DNA of 25,447 nucleotides, from NCBI GenBank assembly GCA_036381615.1, contig DASVCL010000071.1:1-25447 (forward strand), read 5' to 3'. The notes beneath the pieces were generated by a model that saw only the letters and a list, made by a program, of their open reading frames with translations, was not told the origin of the DNA and did not search any database. A program made the position numbers and the translations under genes. The DNA comes from CALANV01 sp036381615. Its GTDB lineage: Bacteria; Pseudomonadota; Alphaproteobacteria; CACIAM-22H2. This document shows, piece after piece, positions 25,366 through 25,447 of this stretch. Within the stretch, counting starts at the first letter, position 1. Each line of letters begins with the position of its first letter.

Positions 25366-25447
25366 ATGATGACCCGCGTCGGGGTTCCAGTTGAGTCTCG
25401 AGCCGCCAGTTCGGCGTCGGATTCGGGCAAGCCCACCCTTTTGTGCT
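25366..25447 (+). CDS. possible start of a divergent gene (cut by window edge)
   Basis: ATGATG at 25366 opens a frame that stays open to the window end (27 codons, MMTRVGVPVESRAASS...). AGGGAG lies about 10 bases upstream, a fair ribosome site. The residues seen are a low-complexity Ser/Ala-rich N-terminus with no recognisable motif. In alphaproteobacteria pccB is often divergent from a short-chain acyl-CoA responsive regulator, so that is one guess, but nothing in these 27 residues shows it. Confidence 0.35.
   Translation, partial: MMTRVGVPVESRAASSASDSGKPTLLC

Overview
The window is GC-rich, gene-dense bacterial chromosome. Its gene content points to an alphaproteobacterium, probably near Rhodospirillales: a DUF1489 protein, a short-form PutA, a LiuR-type MerR regulator with a leucine/isovalerate operon, a MaeB-type malic enzyme with a phosphotransacetylase-like tail, and biotin-dependent carboxylase operons. 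This placement is inferred from family content, not from a marker gene. Only lipB (19193-19885), and possibly a gene cut off at the right edge, lie on the plus strand. I see no phage, IS element, CRISPR array or defence island. This is mainly a catabolic and housekeeping region.

Layout, left to right. (1) 1-4640, minus: a DUF1489 gene, proline dehydrogenase/P5C dehydrogenase putA and an MDR-family NADP-dependent oxidoreductase, tightly spaced and probably one transcript. (2) 4728-5744, minus: an orphan response regulator, REC plus a C-terminal Hpt-like domain. (3) 5886-5996: a short remnant that joins the two ends of a short-chain dehydrogenase. (4) 5997-14414, minus: a nine-gene leucine/isovalerate catabolic operon. 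In transcription order it holds a hotdog thioesterase, isovaleryl-CoA dehydrogenase, a Pmp3/YqaE membrane peptide, a RidA-family protein, an SDR, a second acyl-CoA dehydrogenase, an HCCA-isomerase-like protein, mccB and mccA. It is preceded by a promoter whose spacer holds a perfect 16-bp palindrome, the likely LiuR operator. (5) 14577-15029, minus: the LiuR-like regulator. (6) 15248-18940, minus: maeB then mgtE. (7) 18980-19065, minus: tRNA-Leu(GAG). (8) 19193-19885, plus: lipB. (9) 19886-20565: poorly coding, with one possible 82-aa gene. (10) 20566-25166, minus: a propionyl-CoA carboxylase operon, pccB, a 2TM protein, pccA, an uncharacterised HEPN-like protein and acylphosphatase. (11) 25167-25447: a control region with two inverted repeats and the possible start of a divergent gene.

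How the genes fit together. Isovaleryl-CoA dehydrogenase makes 3-methylcrotonyl-CoA, which MccAB carboxylates. The hydratase and HMG-CoA lyase that finish leucine degradation are not in the window. PccAB handles propionyl-CoA from branched-chain amino acids and odd-chain acids. PutA feeds proline into glutamate, and MaeB converts malate to pyruvate with NADPH, so the region is weighted towards amino-acid carbon entering central metabolism.

I found no complete, clearly new system. The points most worth following are the unusual accessory genes in the isovalerate operon (a doubly coupled Pmp3 peptide, a RidA protein lacking the usual catalytic Arg, an HCCA-isomerase homologue), the collapsed SDR remnant, and the HEPN-like protein in the propionyl-CoA operon.
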